Below are positions 23,354-25,621 of a stretch of DNA of 25,621 nucleotides, one piece after another (within the stretch, counting starts at the first letter, position 1; each line of letters starts with the position of its first letter). Under the pieces are notes generated by a model. That model made no database searches. It was given only the letters and a program-made list of their open reading frames with translations, and had not been told where the DNA came from. Source of the stretch: an uncultured Oscillospiraceae bacterium. GTDB lineage: Bacteria; Bacillota; Clostridia; Oscillospirales; Oscillospiraceae. The stretch lies in assembly GCA_934630495.1 (NCBI GenBank), contig CAKTVW010000034.1, positions 1 through 25,621 on the forward strand, written 5' to 3'. The position numbers and the translations under genes are program-made.

Positions 23354-25621
23354 ATGAAACGATTACTTTCCCTCGTTCTCTGCTTCGCACTGCTCCTGTC
23401 CATACCGTTCCTCAGCGTGTCCGCCGCAGATATTGTTGACAGCGGCATCTGCGGCGACAGCCTGACATGGACACTTGATTCCGACGGCGTCCTCACCATC
23501 TCCGGCACGGGAGAGATGAATAATTATTATTCTGAGTCGCCACCATGGGCCGATACTTCGGTTCCAGTCAAAACCGCTGTTATCGAAAGCGGCGTGACGA
23601 GCATTGGAGCCGGGGCGTTCCGTGGCTGCGCCGCTCTGACAAATGTCACCATTTCCGAGAGTGTCGTGCGCATCAGACGCAGTTCGTTTACAGACTGCAC
23701 CAGTCTGATGAGCGTCACCATCCCCGAGGGTGTGTCAACCATTGAGCGCGAGACATTCTTTAATTGCAGCGGCTTGATGTCCATTGCTATTCCTGCAAGT
23801 GTGACGAGTATCGAATACGCTGCATTCTACAAGTGTACCAGCCTAACGAATATTACCATACCAGCAAGCGTAACGAATATCGGCGATAGCGCATTCCAAG
23901 GCTGTACTGGTCTGACAAGTATTACCATCCCTGGGAGCGTGACGAGCATTGGCAGACAGGCTTTCTTAAGCTGTACCGGACTGACAAGGGTCAACATTTT
24001 GAACGGCGTGACGAGCATCGGAAGTGATGCATTTCAGAAATGTACTGGCCTTACGGGTATTACTATCCCAGCAAGCGTTACAAAACTTGAAGGTAGTCCG
24101 TTTCTGTACTGCAACAACCTAACTGGGATTTGGGTTGATACCAATAATACAGCATATTGCAGTGATGAACACGGTGTTTTGTACAACAAAGAAAAAACCG
24201 AGCTACTTCAAGCTCCAGCAAGATCAAAGCTTGGTAACTACATTATTCCAGATGGCGTGACAAGATTACAGTCATATGCATTTCGAAGCTGCACATTCTT
24301 AATCGGTATCACCATCCCAGGGAGCCTAACAGATATTTGGGGGTTTGAATTTTCACATTGCACCAATTTAGCGAATGTCACTATTCTAAACGGCGTGGAA
24401 AGGCTTTGTAATGGTGGCTTTTTTAACTGCACCAGTTTGAAAAATATTTTCATCCCGGAAAGTGTAACAAGTATTGAAAGAAGCGTGTTTGATGGCTGTA
24501 CCAATCTAACCAAAATTTTGGTCGATACGAATAATCCAGCTTATTCTAACGATAATAGCGGCGTGCTTTTTAGTAAGGATAAAACTGAGTTAATTTGTTG
24601 CCCGAACGGTTTTTCCGGTGAATATGCTGTCCCGAAAAGTGTAACGAGCATTAAGTCGTGGGCGTTCTCTAATTGTAGCGGCCTAACAAGCATCAATCTC
24701 CCGGAAAGCGTGACGAGCATTGAAGATCGTACATTCTATGGTTGCAGTAGCCTAACAAGCATTATTATTCCAGAAAGTGTGACAAGTATTGGATGGTATG
24801 CGTTCGAGGACTGTATTCATCTAGCAAGTGTCTGTTTTATGGGTGCTGCACCAAAAATCAAAAGTGCTTTTCGGACATGCACCCCTGGCGAAAAAAACTA
24901 TTACAACATTCCTGGTCTAACACTCTATTACATTGAGGGCAAAGAGGGCTGGACATCTCCGACATATGGCGAAGATGAATACCCAACGGCGACATGGGAC
25001 GGCAAAACCGTGCCACACAAGCATAACTATCAATCTTTCGTTACCGCCCCCACCTGTACCGCACAAGGCTACACCACGCACACTTGTTCCACCTGCAGCG
25101 ATTCTTACAAAGACACCTACACAAACGCTCTCGGCCACAGCTACGGCTACAAGGTCACAACTACACCGACAGCTTCTGCCGCCGGCAAGTTGACCGGCAC
25201 TTGTTCACGCTGTTCGGCCACGACCACGGTCACTCTCCCGAAACTGAACACGACCGATTACACCTACTCCGTCGTAAAGGCCGCAACCTGTACTGCAACC
25301 GGCACGGGGCGCTATATCTGGAAAACAACTGCCTACGGCACGTTCCATTTTGACGTCACGCTTGCAAAAACAAACCACAGCTACAAAACGACCGTGACTG
25401 CCCCCACCTGCACCGCACAGGGCTATACCACGCACACCTGTTCTGCTTGCGGCGATTCCTACAAAGATACCTACACAAATGCACTCGGCCACAGCTATGG
25501 CTACAAGGTCACAACTACGCCGACAGCCTCTGCCGCTGGCAAGCTGACCGGCACTTGTTCACGCTGTTCGGCCACGACCACGGTCACTCTCCCGAAACTG
25601 AACACGACCGATTACACCTAC
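23354..25621 (+). CDS. BspA-like leucine-rich-repeat surface protein (3' end outside window)
   Basis: A frame open from the ATG to the last base of the window, 756 codons with no stop. A signal peptide (1-24, LSVSAADI) is followed by the BspA-type opening CGDSLTWTLDSDGVLTISGTG. Then come about 17 LRR_5 repeats of about 23 residues (about 75-520) of the form GVTSIGxxAFxxCTxLTSITIP. They are interrupted by two VDTNNxAY...GVLxxKxKTEL inserts near 265-290 and 395-420. From about residue 556 a 118-residue unit with paired Cys (CTAQGYTTHTC, CGDSYKDTYT, LTGTCSRCSATT) repeats in tandem. BspA-like proteins bind host or partner surfaces (family knowledge). The anchor, if any, is beyond the window. The central repeats are AT-rich against the flanks. 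Expression is probably set by the XRE repressor. Confidence 0.9.
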   Translation, partial: MKRLLSLVLCFALLLSIPFLSVSAADIVDSGICGDSLTWTLDSDGVLTISGTGEMNNYYSESPPWADTSVPVKTAVIESGVTSIGAGAFRGCAALTNVTISESVVRIRRSSFTDCTSLMSVTIPEGVSTIERETFFNCSGLMSIAIPASVTSIEYAAFYKCTSLTNITIPASVTNIGDSAFQGCTGLTSITIPGSVTSIGRQAFLSCTGLTRVNILNGVTSIGSDAFQKCTGLTGITIPASVTKLEGSPFLYCNNLTGIWVDTNNTAYCSDEHGVLYNKEKTELLQAPARSKLGNYIIPDGVTRLQSYAFRSCTFLIGITIPGSLTDIWGFEFSHCTNLANVTILNGVERLCNGGFFNCTSLKNIFIPESVTSIERSVFDGCTNLTKILVDTNNPAYSNDNSGVLFSKDKTELICCPNGFSGEYAVPKSVTSIKSWAFSNCSGLTSINLPESVTSIEDRTFYGCSSLTSIIIPESVTSIGWYAFEDCIHLASVCFMGAAPKIKSAFRTCTPGEKNYYNIPGLTLYYIEGKEGWTSPTYGEDEYPTATWDGKTVPHKHNYQSFVTAPTCTAQGYTTHTCSTCSDSYKDTYTNALGHSYGYKVTTTPTASAAGKLTGTCSRCSATTTVTLPKLNTTDYTYSVVKAATCTATGTGRYIWKTTAYGTFHFDVTLAKTNHSYKTTVTAPTCTAQGYTTHTCSACGDSYKDTYTNALGHSYGYKVTTTPTASAAGKLTGTCSRCSATTTVTLPKLNTTDYTY
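25020..25621 (+). repeat. 354-base tandem repeat in the LRR protein tail
   Basis: Copy 1 runs 25020-25373 and copy 2 from 25374 to the window end, incomplete. Landmarks such as GCCCCCACCTG recur exactly 354 bases apart (25046 and 25400), i.e. 118 codons. Stretches around 25135-25260 and 25489-25614 are nearly identical, indicating recent duplication or gene conversion. Confidence 0.9.

Noticed and set aside
23400..24850. Regularly spaced DNA repeats, possible CRISPR array
   Set aside because: The 69-base period is in frame and codes 23-residue LRR repeats; the units are degenerate at DNA level.

Overview
The window looks like the chromosome of a Gram-positive member of the Clostridia, probably an Oscillospiraceae-type gut bacterium. 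The evidence is strong AGGAGG-type ribosome binding sites, several TTG/GTG starts, SigA-type promoters, a SipW-type signal peptidase, a class B sortase, S-layer homology (SLH) proteins, a BspA-like leucine-rich-repeat protein and a DapH-type lysine pathway. The taxonomic call is inference from gene content; no rRNA or tRNA gene was seen.

Layout. 1-735: no gene; an array of palindromes that includes one copy of a composite repeat found again at 14367-14673. 736-4087 (minus): trpS, a TagO/WecA-type polyprenyl-phosphate GlcNAc-1-P transferase and UDP-GlcNAc 2-epimerase, one housekeeping and cell-envelope polysaccharide operon. 4325-6195 (plus): a MinD-like ATPase, methylglyoxal synthase and DapH, from a consensus-like promoter to a strong terminator. 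6346-14348 (minus): the most distinctive region. It holds a class B sortase, SipW, four secreted proteins with SipW-type signal peptides (TasA/camelysin-like), a large von Willebrand A (VWA) adhesin with no anchor of its own, and a short protein with a PNTG sorting motif, membrane segment and Lys tail. 14835-22910: two divergent SLH-anchored surface proteins, a CotH-like kinase and an 1841-residue phosphodiester glycosidase plus purple-acid-phosphatase-like enzyme. 23041-25621: a small XRE repressor divergent from a BspA-like LRR surface protein that runs off the window; the shared promoter region carries two 15-bp palindromes placed symmetrically in the two promoter spacers.

How it may work together. 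The 6.3-14.3 kb cluster reads as a self-contained surface fibre locus. SipW would mature the TasA-like subunits, the VWA protein would be the adhesive or tip component, and sortase B would fix the PNTG protein to the wall as a base. This is inference from gene content and order. The SLH proteins and the LRR protein extend a roughly 19 kb block devoted to the cell surface. The best candidates for something undescribed are the fibre locus, the repeat that spans the stop codons of sipW and one subunit gene, the composite MITE-like element just upstream of the sortase, and the operator pair of the XRE/LRR switch.
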